Positions 46,465 through 56,402 of a DNA stretch of 64,000 nt are shown piece by piece (position 1 is the first letter of the stretch; every line of letters begins with the position of its first letter). The stretch is from Symsagittifera roscoffensis (taxonomy: Eukaryota; Xenacoelomorpha; Acoela; Convolutidae). A program made the position numbers and the translations under genes. The stretch spans positions 11,846,027 through 11,910,026 of the forward strand of contig NC_087068.1 in assembly GCF_963678635.1 (NCBI RefSeq), in the 5' to 3' direction. The notes beneath the pieces are model-generated. The model was not told the DNA's origin, did not search any database, and saw only the letters and a list, made by a program, of their open reading frames with translations.

Positions 46465-47358
46465 GAATTTTGCATGATTTTACAATGATCAGATATGATT
46501 ATGGCCAAAAAGTTCGGTACGGGTAGTTTGCAACAAAGAAGCTAAGTATATTTTACGACTTTTATTTTATCATGTTTTCTACTCGCTCTTCTCGTGAAGG
46601 ACTATTGTTTGGCTAATATTGAACAATTTAGTTTTTGAAAATTTTGAATTCCTTTTCCTTTGATCTGAAAGTTATATTTCGTAAAAATTTAACAAAATTT
46701 TCAATCAAATTGTCAATTTAAGCAAGTTTAGTGACCTTCAAAGTAAATAAACTTCAAAATGTAAACTTTAATTTTTCAGCTTAAGAAACTTGATAATTTT
46801 ATCGAAATAACAAATCAAGAAAACAAAATAATTTGAGGTTACGCTTGGATCCTATATTTTACTTTAACCCTGGCTCTGATAATTTTCAGAATTCTCTCGA
46901 ACGGCCAGTACTGCTATGCTCTGGTTAATTTATCAAATTATCAAATTTTTGTAGAAATGGATGAAAACTTAATAGCGACTACCTTATACGCGGCGAAATA
47001 AACTCTCTCAAAAAGTTATTCCAACTTGATTTGAGACAAAGTAATTGGTCCTAAAGCCCCGTATGACTCAAATAAAAACAGTTACTTTGTGATATTGGCT
47101 GTTGGGGGACGAAAAAAATAACTATACTTAGAAACTTCAGACGTTATAGTATATTAAAACTTTATGTTTCGAAAATATTTCGAGACCAGTTAAAGATCAT
47201 TTGGAATATTCCGGGTTGTGCCCGAAACTATCAATTTTTTTAAATATATGCGTTTTTGACGTTCTGCTAGAAATTACCTAACAATTCGAATTAACCTAAT
47301 TCGGCAATTTTAAATGATGGGGAGAACAGTGTATGCGCCCTGTGGTACCGTGTAGTAC
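46465..47358. other. No gene seen
   Basis: AT-rich sequence between the minisatellite and the gypsy 5' LTR. No exon, RNA gene or recognisable repeat is supported. Confidence 0.5.
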
Positions 47359-47573
47359 TGTTGCCACAGTAACCTTGGATAAAGTGTTATTAATATTCTG
47401 TTATGTATTGTTAGTATTATTCAAGGCCATCCATGCAAGCCAAACATAACAGTCATTTGGACGGTTGCGATCGTAGAAGACACATGAATGTGATCTCTAA
47501 CAAAACTAAGCAAATCAAAAAGACAGAATTAAATGTTTTCAATTATTCTCTTTTGCTCTTACCGACTCGTAGC
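47359..47573 (+). repeat. Gypsy 5' LTR
   Basis: Begins TGTTGCCACAGTAACCTTGG and ends ACCGACTCGTAGC. It aligns without gaps to 53733-53947, with 7 substitutions. Confidence 0.93.
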
Positions 47574-47586
47574 ATAGTAATATCAC

Positions 47587-48657
47587 ATGGCGCAGCCAGC
47601 AGGATTTCTGTCCCAGGACAATAGAACAGATATGGGGATCCCTGTAATTTGGACGACCGCGAATTCCGACCCTCCTTGGAATTTCAAAATAGTGCTAGAC
47701 CAATTTCTTTTGGCACTTACAGTAAAGGAGATCGTGAATCAGGAAGTATTGTTAGAAGAACCGAAAGAAGTTCTATTGGAACCGTTACCAAGACCAGAGA
47801 CTCCACGAGAGCATGAAAACGCTCAGGCGATTACAGAAAGGGAAGCTCGAGACCAACTAGCCCGGGATAAGATTCTTCTGGAAAATGAAGAAAGAAAAAC
47901 TAGAGGACCAAAGGTTGGACAGAACGTATATTACAACGAGGTACGGAAAAGAGTAGCCTCTAGATTATTCCTGGCGTTGGGGACAGAAGGAAAGAAGAAA
48001 TTTGTACAAAAGAACCCGCATGTAGAAGTCTCGAAGTTAGAATTCAGGCAGATGGTAGCGTTGGCTAAGACTTCATTTGATAAATCACAGAGTGTTACGT
48101 ATGAACGCTACAAGCTGTTTAATCGTTCACAGGAAACAGGGGAGTCACTCGAGGCATTTCATGCCGCATTAACTTCTCAAGCAGCTAGAGCAGAATTAGG
48201 GACACTGGAGGACGAACTAGTGCGTGACCTATTCATATCGAAAATGAAAAATGTGGTATTACAAGATACACTAACGTTTGAAACATTTTCACCAGAGGAA
48301 GTATTGAAAAGGGCGTTGAAATTTGAACAAAGTAAACAGACAACTCAGGCATTTCAGAAAACTAATGCAACGACTGCAAGTACAGCTCAGGTAAATGGAA
48401 CAATGAAGATAAAAAAAGAACCAATTATGAGTATTGGAAATAAAAATGCTTACGGAAGGAGACAACCGAACAACATGTACAAGAAGAAATCCTCAGACAG
48501 AAAAGAGGGGGAAAATTTTACAGACACGAAAACGTGTACTCGATGTGGTCGACCATTTAGGGAAGGACATTTGAAGAAATGTCCGGCCATGGGCAAAAAT
48601 GTAAAAATTGTTCTAAACCAAATCACTTTGCAAAAATGTGAAAGTCACAGCAAGTAA
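47587..48657 (+). CDS. Gypsy gag
   Basis: A 356-codon frame beginning 14 bases after the 5' LTR. The middle (residues about 100-260) is the capsid-like retrotransposon gag region, with RYKLFNRSQETGESLEAFHA and VRDLFISKMKN-type motifs. Near the C-terminus is a Cys/His stretch, CTRCGRPFREGHLKKC. The usual CX2CX4HX4C knuckle (CKNCSKPNH) is present just downstream in another frame. A frameshift in the A-rich stretch near 48595 and a TGA at the last Cys position explain why gag ends early here. Structural protein of the intracellular particle. Confidence 0.85.
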   Translation: MAQPAGFLSQDNRTDMGIPVIWTTANSDPPWNFKIVLDQFLLALTVKEIVNQEVLLEEPKEVLLEPLPRPETPREHENAQAITEREARDQLARDKILLENEERKTRGPKVGQNVYYNEVRKRVASRLFLALGTEGKKKFVQKNPHVEVSKLEFRQMVALAKTSFDKSQSVTYERYKLFNRSQETGESLEAFHAALTSQAARAELGTLEDELVRDLFISKMKNVVLQDTLTFETFSPEEVLKRALKFEQSKQTTQAFQKTNATTASTAQVNGTMKIKKEPIMSIGNKNAYGRRQPNNMYKKKSSDRKEGENFTDTKTCTRCGRPFREGHLKKCPAMGKNVKIVLNQITLQKCESHSK

Positions 48658-48740
48658 ATGAGATTGCGGAAAAATCATCCAGCTCAGACGAAGAGTGCAA
48701 TTTAATTCAGTCATTTGACTCGTGTGAGGAGTTCAAAATT

Positions 48741-49040
48741 ATGGCTATTGAAACAGAATTGTCTTCGATGGAAGAAATAGATGAGTATATAAAACAGCAA
48801 TCAAATAGAAACTGGGATATCAAGAAGAGTAGCAAGGACATACAGAAGGTTGATATTCGCAGAAATACCCGATCGAAACAAATAAGGTCATTAAAAGCTT
48901 TGGTGAGAATAGATCATCAAATCATAAACATGACTATTGATACGGGCAGTCCTGTATCATTTTTGAACTGGGCTACTGCAAAGCCAATTCTGGACTCTTC
49001 AAAAAATACGAGGTTCGTTCCACAGAAAATCTCAACTTGA
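48741..49040 (+). pseudogene. Gypsy protease region
   Basis: Contains MTIDTGSPVSFLNW near residue 76, the aspartic protease active-site loop DTGSP. The rest of the protease follows after a frame change near 49037, where ILGLDLQSKVGI is the usual second conserved element. Read from about 48660 in this frame there is no gap to gag apart from the frame break. Confidence 0.75.
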
Positions 49041-51176
49041 CTACAAAATTTGTAGACTATAACAAACAACCGATTAATATTTTGGGTGCAATCACCACGA
49101 CCATCCGTTCAGCAGGCTGGGAGGTGGTGGTAGCATCGTTCTTAATCACAGAACGACGCACGCGATGTATTTTGGGGCTGGATTTACAGAGCAAAGTCGG
49201 GATACACACAACACAGAAGTTGGCACCGAAAGAAAAGACGAGGTTTGACGTGTTACTGTGCGAACAGTCAGAAGGTTGGAACAACAAGTTTTATAGTAAA
49301 TTTAAAAACCTTTTTGATTGTCAAGGGTGTTCAAAAAATCACGTTGTCAGCACAAAGTTCAAATACCCACTTTGTCCATTACAAGAAAAAGGGAGACGCA
49401 TCCCAATACACATACAAGGGAAAGTGTATGAGGAAATGGAAAAAGTGTTAAAAGAGGGGCATATAACACGTCTGGACAAATGTACTAGTGATTGTTTTAT
49501 AGCACCTATTGTAATAACAGTAAAAAAAAAGATGACTCCATAAAATTGGCTTTTGATGCCAAACCCATAAATAGACAGTTGTTCAAAAACAAATATCAAA
49601 TGCCGAATGTGAATGAATTATTGGATGGGGTCAGCCAAATAATCACAGCAAATGAAAACGGTACACTGTATTTCTCAGTATTAGATTTGAAGTATGCCTA
49701 CAGTCAACTCAAACTGACTGCAGAGACAGCCAAACAATGCAATTTTAACATCATAGGTGAGCAAGCTACTGGAACATACAGATTTTTGACCGGATTTTAC
49801 GATCTGGCAGATATGCCAGCTGAGTTTCAAAAAGCTAAGGACAGAACATTGAACCATGCGGAAAATGCATTCTGTTTTCTTGACGACATACTCATTGTGT
49901 CTAAAGAAGTGAACAAGAACATAAAAAATTGATCATGAATGTGCTGGAAAAGTTAGAAAAAGAAAACTTAGCACTAAAACTGTCAAAATGCGAATTCTTT
50001 CAACAGGAGGTGAAATGGTTGGGACATAAGTTATCGTTGGAGGGTATTTCTTCAAAGATAACAAAAATGGAAGCAATTTTGAAGCTTAGTCCGCCAACTT
50101 CACTGAAACAACTCAGATCATTTCTGGGTAGTATAAATCATCTGGCCAAATTTATTCCAAACGCAGCTACTTTAACTGAAAAGTTGAGACCTCTGCTGCG
50201 AGAAGAAAATGAAAAAAAAAAACTCAAAAGTGTGAAAATTCAAGTAAAAAAATTCGAATGGAAAGAAGAACATTCGGAGATATTCGAATCGATAAAAGCA
50301 GCGGTTGCGAATATAACAAAAATTCATTATTACGACCCTAAGTTACTTACTAGGGTAAAATGTGACGCTAGCCATAGTGGGCTGGGGGCATCGTTGGAAC
50401 AACAAAACTGGGAGGGGGAGTGGATACCGATTGCATTCGCTTCCAGATATTTAAACACACAAGAAAAAAAGTACTCCACATATGAACTAGAACTGCTAGC
50501 AGTAGTATGGTCTGTTGACCGATTTAAACATTATTTGTTAGGAAAAGAATTCGTGATAGCCACAGATCATAAAGCACTGGATTCTGCCTTGGATGAAAAT
50601 AAGTCAAACAAAACCTACCAATCTAGGCTGACTAGATGGGTAGACAGATTACTACCCTATCAATTTAAGATTATTCATTTACCAGGGAAAGATATGGGTA
50701 TAGTAGATTACCTATCTAGAAACCCGAAGGGTGAACCATGGCCGGAGTCAGTATTGGATGACAAATTTGTAGTCACATCGATTGAAAGTTTTCATAAGGC
50801 TCTCGACTGTTTAAACAGTCGACTGAGTGATCACGATAGGCTCGACCGGAACGAAAACGTTCTAGAATATTCTAGAATTGATCAAAATGTATCAAATCGG
50901 AACACGTCATCTACCCGTTGCTATGGCAACCAAAACGGTCCAAAACGGACAAAGCACGACCGGAACGAAAGAAATGAAGATTCAGGTTCGTTTCAACGAG
51001 AAAAGTTTGAAATCTCAAAAATCAGTTTATCTCAAAATCGTCAGCAAATACAGTCGGTCGAATCAGCTAAAAAGAATTGGAAAGTTATCAAATCGCGAAT
51101 CAGAAAATTTGCATTCAGGAGAAACAGCAAAGAGAGGAAAAGAAAAGAAGATGGTCAGAATTCAGGATCGGAATAA
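49037..51176 (+). pseudogene. Gypsy reverse transcriptase and RNase H, frameshifted
   Basis: Three overlapping frames. The first (49037-49543) has the end of the protease and the RT start (PIHIQGKVYEEMEKVLKEG). After a shift in an A-run near 49530, 49492-49932 has the RT palm: YFSVLDLKYAYSQL with one catalytic Asp and CFLDDILIVSK with the other two. After a second shift near 49925, 49929-51176 has the thumb (LKLSKCEFF, KWLGHKLS) and RNase H (VKCDASHSGLGASL, TYELELLAVVWSVDRFKHYL, ATDHKAL, IVDYLSRNP). All catalytic residues I can check are present, so inactivation appears to be by frameshift. A long Asn/Arg/Gln-rich spacer follows RNase H. Confidence 0.88.
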
Positions 51177-51787
51177 CACAGACACATTAAGGGAGAAAAT
51201 AACAGAAACGACGTTCCAAAGAACCAGAATGATACAAAGGACCCCAAACAAATCAGAATCAGAGAATTCGTACTTTGAACAAATACCACAAGCGAATTGG
51301 AACATGATAAACAGACAAATCAGAACAGACACGGGAAATAGTGGTCAGTCAACATCAACTGCTTCAACAGCCCAACCAATGTTAGTTTCATTTTGGGAAC
51401 TAATAGGATCGGAAAAGAATGAGAAATCCCGATCAACGATGGAATTAGAAGCCCATTCGGTGATGCAAAGCCCGAAACCACCAAAACAAACCCAAACAGG
51501 AGATGAAACTGAAGTTGGACAAATAGTTGAGGTGGATTTAACGATGGACAGCATTGATGAACCGGACTACAGTTCAGTAACTGAGACTTGTATGGTCACA
51601 CCGCAACAGAAAACGTGAGGTGGACATAAGTCGCGGAAAAGCAATTATCAACTGTCGGAGCAGTTAAAAGAAACGAATGGCCCACTGTCACTCGAAAAAT
51701 TATTCGACAAAAGTCTACTGGCGGAACTAGTATCAGAGGATACCTGGATGGATCGGCTCAGGCGAGTGGTGGAACGGATTCGAGCTA
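51177..51787 (+). pseudogene. Gypsy spacer between RNase H and integrase
   Basis: A polar, low-complexity region read in a shifted frame (open 50878-51618) with no recognised domain, followed by a short acidic pre-integrase stretch (about 51650-51780). Together with the end of the previous frame the spacer is about 330 codons, longer than usual for gypsy elements. Confidence 0.5.
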
Positions 51788-52912
51788 ATGGTTCCATACA
51801 CCAATCCTCTGTGGCACCAGATGTCGGTAGTAGATGACTGCCTACTGGTGGACAATCGTTTAGCCGTACCTGAGAAGCTGAGACAAGCGGTGCTTTGGCG
51901 ACTTCATCAAGGACATCCTGGCCAAGAAGCGATGTTTGAGGTCTCCAATTACCTATGGTGGCCACACATGCACAAAGACATAGTCAATATGGCCGAAGAG
52001 TGTAGAAGTTGCACTCGTTATGGTAAGAATGCTAAATATATAATCCCAAAAAATTCGGCCAAACCACTTCCACTGTTGACACAGCCTGGTCAAGAATTAC
52101 AATTAGACTATGCGGGTCCACTTGAAGACCATAAGGGAAAGAAGATTTATTTGTTAGTTGCTATTGATAGATACTCAAAATTTCCGTCAGTCAAATTTAC
52201 GAAATCTACAGGGGGAAAATCAACAATAAAATTTCTACGTACCTACATTGACACATATGGAATACCAGAATCGATTAAAACGGATCAGTTTTCCGGGCTT
52301 AAAAGAAAATCAATTAAAAAATTTTGCACTGAAAATAATATGATTCAAAAATTCTGTCCAAACGGTGATCATCGAGGATGTGGACTAGTCGAACGAACGA
52401 TACAAACTTTTAAACGAAGATTGGGAGTAATGCTTCTCGAAGAAAAAGTACAATCTATTAAATTCTGCTTGAGCACAATAAATAGGGACCTAAGATGGAA
52501 TAAACTGAAAACAATAAAGTTGTCCCCGTTTGAAGCGCACTTTGGTCGATTACCTAAAACTGAGTTTAAAATTGTAAGGGATAAATTTCTGAAGCAATCT
52601 GATCTTTTAGATAAAGAACATTTGGAGAGATCGGCGTTAACAGCATCGCAGTTGAAGAGACGCATCGATCAATCCAGGGACAATTTAAAAATTATACGAA
52701 AAGGACAGAATAGCCGGGACGTCAGCCCACTGTTTCAACGCAACACTGCGGTGGCCAAAGAAAGAGCTAGGGCAAAGGAACTAAAGCAGCTACTAGAGGC
52801 CAATGCGAGATGGAATGTCACCAGACGGGATATCTCAGATAGCGAACTACGACGAATTGTAGATGAAACGAGCACGATAAATCCCGAACTGAGAAAGGAA
52901 CTCCTATACTAA
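51788..52912 (+). CDS. Gypsy integrase
   Basis: A 374-codon frame. Near the start is the zinc-binding H2C2 region: LHQGHPGQEAM, YLWWPHM and ECRSCTRY. The catalytic core follows with LQLDYAGP (Asp), SIKTDQFSG (Asp) and LVERTIQTFKR (Glu), the D,D,E arrangement of retroelement integrases. In the second box the family usually reads TDNG or TD.G; here it is TDQFSG. The C-terminus is long and basic. A TAA at 52910-52912 interrupts, and the same frame continues for about 100 further codons (to 53224). The stop may therefore be a mutation. Confidence 0.85.
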   Translation: MVPYTNPLWHQMSVVDDCLLVDNRLAVPEKLRQAVLWRLHQGHPGQEAMFEVSNYLWWPHMHKDIVNMAEECRSCTRYGKNAKYIIPKNSAKPLPLLTQPGQELQLDYAGPLEDHKGKKIYLLVAIDRYSKFPSVKFTKSTGGKSTIKFLRTYIDTYGIPESIKTDQFSGLKRKSIKKFCTENNMIQKFCPNGDHRGCGLVERTIQTFKRRLGVMLLEEKVQSIKFCLSTINRDLRWNKLKTIKLSPFEAHFGRLPKTEFKIVRDKFLKQSDLLDKEHLERSALTASQLKRRIDQSRDNLKIIRKGQNSRDVSPLFQRNTAVAKERARAKELKQLLEANARWNVTRRDISDSELRRIVDETSTINPELRKELLY

Positions 52913-53823
52913 TGGCAAAAAGGATTTATCGAAGACAAGCGGACTACATCGGATGATAGCTGGTCAGGAAGCTTCCTCCGAAAATATGAGCAAAGAAAGA
53001 GTGGAAAGGCCCTAACAATACCGCTAAAAGGCAAAATAGTGGCAGAGACACCGTCAACAATCAAAACGGCTGCTGGTGCAGTATATGGAAAGAGCAACAT
53101 AGCGAGATCAAAACTGCATATACAGCCCAAAGCACAGAGCTCGGAGAAAAAGAGGAGGCCAACCGGGGAAGAACCTAGGAGCAAACAACAGAAGACAGTA
53201 CCACATCAGGAAGACAAGACGTAGACAGTGAGTCGGCTGAAGAACATGATGCGAAAGACCAGGGGCCAACCGATCAGGAAGTAGAAGACAATCGACTAAT
53301 GGACAAGTTTCAAAACTCGCCAAACGTAGTTACGTCAAAAGAATCAAAGACGGGCGGGGGCCTAAATCTAGGAGGAAAAAAGGTTAAGCCAAATAGGGCA
53401 GGACCACTAGTCTAAAGTGTCTAAAGTGCACGATCTGGAAAAACCAAGACGCAAGAGCCAAGTACAACGAAAACTGTTAAAATAGCAAAAGAATCTAAGA
53501 AGCGGGATACGAGTAATGAAGCCGTCTACATAGAGTCGTCTGCACCGAAAGAAGCTCCAGTGAGTAAAAGGATCACACGGCAAACTAGTGAAAAGGAAAT
53601 TCTGGACACATTCCAGAATAACAATATGACAACAAAAGAATGGGAAGAAATCACAAACCAGGTTTTGACCCGAGGGGTACAAAACGAAGCAGAAAAACTA
53701 CTGACTCAACAAGCGGAATCAGTGGTCAATCATGTTGCCACAGTAACCTTGGATAAAGTGTTATTAATATTCTGTTATGTATTGTTAGTATTCTTCAAGG
53801 CCATCTATGCAGGCCAAACGTAA
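52913..53823 (+). pseudogene. Gypsy 3' region: basic ORF ending in an LTR-encoded hydrophobic segment
   Basis: Past the integrase stop, the same frame stays open to 53224 with Lys/Arg/Gln-rich sequence. After a TAG and a shift, a similar polar stretch runs to about 53415. A third frame (53560-53823, 87 codons) crosses into the 3' LTR and ends with TLDKVLLIFCYVLLVFFKAI, a strongly hydrophobic segment encoded inside the LTR. It may be the broken remains of a third ORF or a long integrase tail. No envelope hallmarks (signal peptide, furin site, Cys pattern) are evident. Confidence 0.45.
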
Positions 53824-53947
53824 CAGTCATTTGGACGGTTGCGATCGTAGAAGACACATGAATGTGATCTCAAACAAAACTAAGCAAATCAAAAAGACAT
53901 AATTAAATGTTTTCAATTATTCTGTTTTGCTCTTACCGACTCGTAGC
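53733..53947 (+). repeat. Gypsy 3' LTR
   Basis: Same length and ends as the 5' LTR (47359-47573), differing at 7 positions. Confidence 0.93.
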
Positions 53948-54208
53948 GCCCAAATAAAAATTAACTTCAAAATTATCTATGAATTTTCGTAAATAAAAAA
54001 AATGCGTTAAAATTTGCCAAATTAGATAAGCAAATGTGTGCAAAAGTTCCAATTTTAAAAAAACTGGAGGCGAAACAGCAAATTAAGTAATCCCGCTTTG
54101 ATTTTTTTCAAATTAGATTGATGCAAGTTTTTTGAAATAAATGTGATGTGAGGCAATTTTCCTTTTGAACTGCTGATCATTTGTTTTATGGACCAAAAAC
54201 TAGTTCAG

Positions 54209-54368
54209 ACAAGTTAAAATGCAATGGAAACATTCATTGAATATTTCATTTTGGTTCGAGCAGTTGTGTTCCGATCATCCCCTAAGAGAATTGGCATTGA
54301 CCTACGGATTCGCTTGTGTTTTTTCTGCTCATTTTCACCTTCATCAAAGAAAACTCATCGGGTGTCAA
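54209..54368 (+). CDS. Candidate internal exon, unknown gene
   Basis: Open from an acceptor ctagttcag to CAA|gtaagc, entering with one base of a split codon and leaving in phase 0. It encodes MQWKHSLNISFWFEQLCSDH and, further on, FACVFSAHFHLHQRKL. GC content is clearly above that of the flanks. A competing frame (ATG at 54224) is also open and runs past the donor, so the reading frame is not certain. It lies about 550 bp upstream of gene B and could belong to a separate upstream gene. Confidence 0.3.
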
Positions 54369-54914
54369 GTAAGCTATCACATAAAAAACTATTGGACGTC
54401 ATTAAGATTCCAAGTTTATTCCATAAAAAGCAGTATTACGTTCTTTCATTAATTTCATTGAGAAAAAAAAACAATTTTTTGTGATTCGGAGCAAAGTTTA
54501 AATTTTTTCACCTATTTGTGCATTGTTAAACTAGATTTTGTTTTTTATTTTAAGAAAAGAGCGATGAAAAACTGATTGTCTGATAAAAATTTTGGAAAAC
54601 AATAGTTTTTTCATTTTGATTTTTTGTTTGAAATTTTTTTGACTTATTTTTTACGATTTGAACTTTTCAACACAATTTTCGGATCTTTTTGTGCTATTTG
54701 AGCAGCGATCGGCTATCCTTGATAAGATTAAAATAATGGCTAAGAGATTTGATGAGTAAATAGCAATCTGGCAGAAAATGTTTTCCGGGATTTATTTGAA
54801 CAGCATCTTCGAGTTTGTTCTTACATATATTTATCGCGCAAATATCTAGTCATCTATGACCTTTTAATTAAATAGGATTGAATCAAGGACTCAATCAGTG
54901 GTATTATTGCGGCC

Positions 54915-54957
54915 ATGAAATTAAAACTTATACTGTTCTTCATCTTCGTTGAAGCTT
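54915..54957 (+). CDS. Gene B (unrecognised secreted protein), exon 1: signal peptide
   Basis: The ATG after GGCC opens 14 codons, MKLKLILFFIFVEA, a compact signal peptide, followed by a phase-1 donor T|gtaagt. With exons 2 to 5 (55650, 56160, 58506, 58927) the chain is 555 bases, 184 residues plus stop, with every splice phase matching. The mature part has conserved Cys in exons 2 to 5 (five in all), which suggests a small disulphide-bonded extracellular protein. I do not recognise the family. Gene A (22227-26052) is a clear paralogue by sequence, exon lengths and phases. The open reading across five phased exons makes gene B the more likely functional copy. Confidence 0.65.
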
Positions 54958-55462
54958 GTAAGTCTGATATCCGAATTTTTTCAATATTTGATCATTTTTT
55001 CAGCTTTGAAACATCTTTCTTTTCGAACTTTTCAAAAAAAAACTTACAGCTAAAAAAGATCATCAATAGAAAAATTTCGAAATTTTGAAATTCTTAAAAT
55101 ATTAAAAATGGTGGAAATATAGCAGTTTCCCAGCTGACATGACATGCCTTCTGCTCATGAGACTCAGCAGAAATGGTCGAGTGGTATCTAGTTTGCGACC
55201 CGACGAACCCTAACACGGTTGAATAAAGTTTTAGGTCGAGCAAAAGTGGAATATTGGGTTGAATAGGGTATAAGTATAAGTCAAATTACATGCCAAGTAC
55301 TTAAAATTTCTTGTATTTTTGTGTCTTATTCGATACTTGAAACAATTTTTTTGCTTTTTTTGCTCATTGAAAATGAAAATTTCTGGGATAGCTAGCGCAA
55401 AAGAAAACAATGCTCCTCAAAAGGTTTTGGAAATGGAATCTTTGACGCTATCGGTAACTAGA

Positions 55463-55560
55463 ATTAGCAGCGGCGGAGGATTTAGGGGGGGGGTGTCGAC
55501 CCCATGCGGACCCAAAGGTACTATTTTGAGATATCCATTTTTGGCTGAAAATCAATTTAG
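55463..55560 (+). mobile_element. hAT-like element, left-end fragment (gene B intron 1)
   Basis: CAGCGGCGGAGGATTTAGG, then GACCCAAAGGTACTATTTTG and GATATCCATTTTTGGCTGA match the left part of the element at 22530. The corresponding right end is at 56362-56402, on the far side of exons 2 and 3. Confidence 0.5.
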
Positions 55561-55649
55561 CAGTATTTAAAATGACAAAAACTTCAAAAACGTACGTCAG
55601 CAAACTTTCACAGAAATACTCCAGTCATGTGTCTCATTTTTTGTTCCAG

Positions 55650-55746
55650 ATAGGAGTATGAACCCTCCGAACCAACCGTGGACATCTCTCATTTTCCACA
55701 CAGCAAACCACTGGACATTTCAAGGCAGAAATTGTTTACGACACAG
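55650..55746 (+). CDS. Gene B, exon 2
   Basis: A 97-bp exon, gttccag to AG|gtcccg, phase 1 in and phase 2 out, exactly as in gene A. It encodes NPPNQPWTSLIF, then TANHWTFQGRNCLRH. The donor is weak (gtcccg), but the phase agreement with exon 3 and the match to gene A (WTSLIF, NH.TF.GR.CLR) support it. Confidence 0.65.
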
Positions 55747-56070
55747 GTCCCGATTCAATAAAAAGTTCAATTAATCAGCGAAGAAAAATCACGATTTTTT
55801 TAAAATTTTTTGTTGGCAACTGCGACTACTTTTGTGAACTTTAGGCAGCTTTGATTGTTTGTGAATCATGCAAGGGTCTCGAATGAGCCCCATTATTTTA
55901 AAACTAATTCGCTGCAAAGCTTAAAGAACGTGAAAAACAATGCAATTTGTAAAGAAAAAGCAGTTTTGTCAAGAAAAAAAATAAATTTACCTCTTTGAGT
56001 TTTTGTCTGGTTTTTGGATCTGAATGTAGGGTGTAAACAAGGAAAGGAAGTGTTAAAGCGGGAGAATAGT

Positions 56071-56098
56071 GGGGAGGGGGAGGGGGAGGGGGAGGGGT
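56071..56098 (+). repeat. G-rich repeat (GGGGGA)n, potential quadruplex, in gene B intron 2
   Basis: GGGGAGGGGGAGGGGGAGGG continues to 56098. It has at least four G-runs of four or more with single-base spacers, about 60 bases before the exon 3 acceptor and on the coding strand. Confidence 0.85.
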
Positions 56099-56159
56099 GA
56101 TGTGTGATTAGGTTTAGCTTATCAAAGCCAGGCAGCCTCTGGATTGTTCAATATTTCAG

Positions 56160-56353
56160 TTACCACTACTGTCTCCATGGATTCGAAGGAGACCCTGCAG
56201 CAGCTGCAGGAAATGCTATGCCACACTATGAAGATCTGAGTCCAACTAACCGATCGACCTTCGATCGAGTGCTGCAACTCAGTTTCGAAGACCTCGTTCG
56301 CCCCATTTGGCGACGCATTAATTTCATCCCTGACCCTTACAATTGGTCCTTTG
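56160..56353 (+). CDS. Gene B, exon 3
   Basis: From caatatttcag to TTTG|gtgaga, 64 codons plus split bases at each end. Encodes YHYCLHGFEGD, an Ala-rich insert (DPAAAAGNAMP), LSPTNRSTFDRVLQLSFEDL and RPIWRRINFIPDPYNWSF. Gene A exon 3 has the same start (HHYCLHTYE), LSPLNRS and RPMWRRINFF, with 61 codons. The region between RS and RRINF looks amphipathic and helical. No known domain recognised. Confidence 0.68.
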
Positions 56354-56361
56354 GTGAGAAC

Positions 56362-56402
56362 CCCCAGCACACCTTCTCGAGAAAGTGTTAGATCCGCCCC
56401 TA
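56362..56402 (+). mobile_element. hAT-like element, right-end fragment
   Basis: CTCGAGAAAGTGTTAGATCC followed by GCCCCTAG matches the right end of the element at 22530-22960. It starts only about 8 bases after the exon 3 donor of gene B. Confidence 0.5.

Larger units (their letters stand above)
47359..53947 (+). mobile_element. Ty3/gypsy LTR retrotransposon, complete length, inactivated
   Basis: A 6.59-kb element with two 215-bp LTRs, gag with a zinc knuckle, protease, reverse transcriptase, RNase H, integrase and a basic 3' ORF, in the order of Ty3/gypsy (Metaviridae). The LTRs differ at 7 of 215 positions. Several frameshifts and stops break the polyprotein. No target duplication is obvious at the borders (agtac before, gcccaa after). 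Confidence 0.92.

Noticed and set aside
47588-47604. TGGCGCAGCCAGCAGG as a gypsy primer-binding site
   Set aside because: It starts 14 bases after the LTR and overlaps the gag ATG. It resembles a tRNA 5' segment rather than the complement of a tRNA 3' end, so I could not assign it.
47354-53952. Target-site duplication of the gypsy element
   Set aside because: The flanks (agtac before, gccca after) do not match. The LTR terminus does not end in the usual CA either, so a small terminal change is possible.
54224-54484. 86-codon frame alternative to the 54209 exon
   Set aside because: Has a stop before the acceptor and runs beyond the good donor into T/A-rich sequence. Kept only as an alternative reading.
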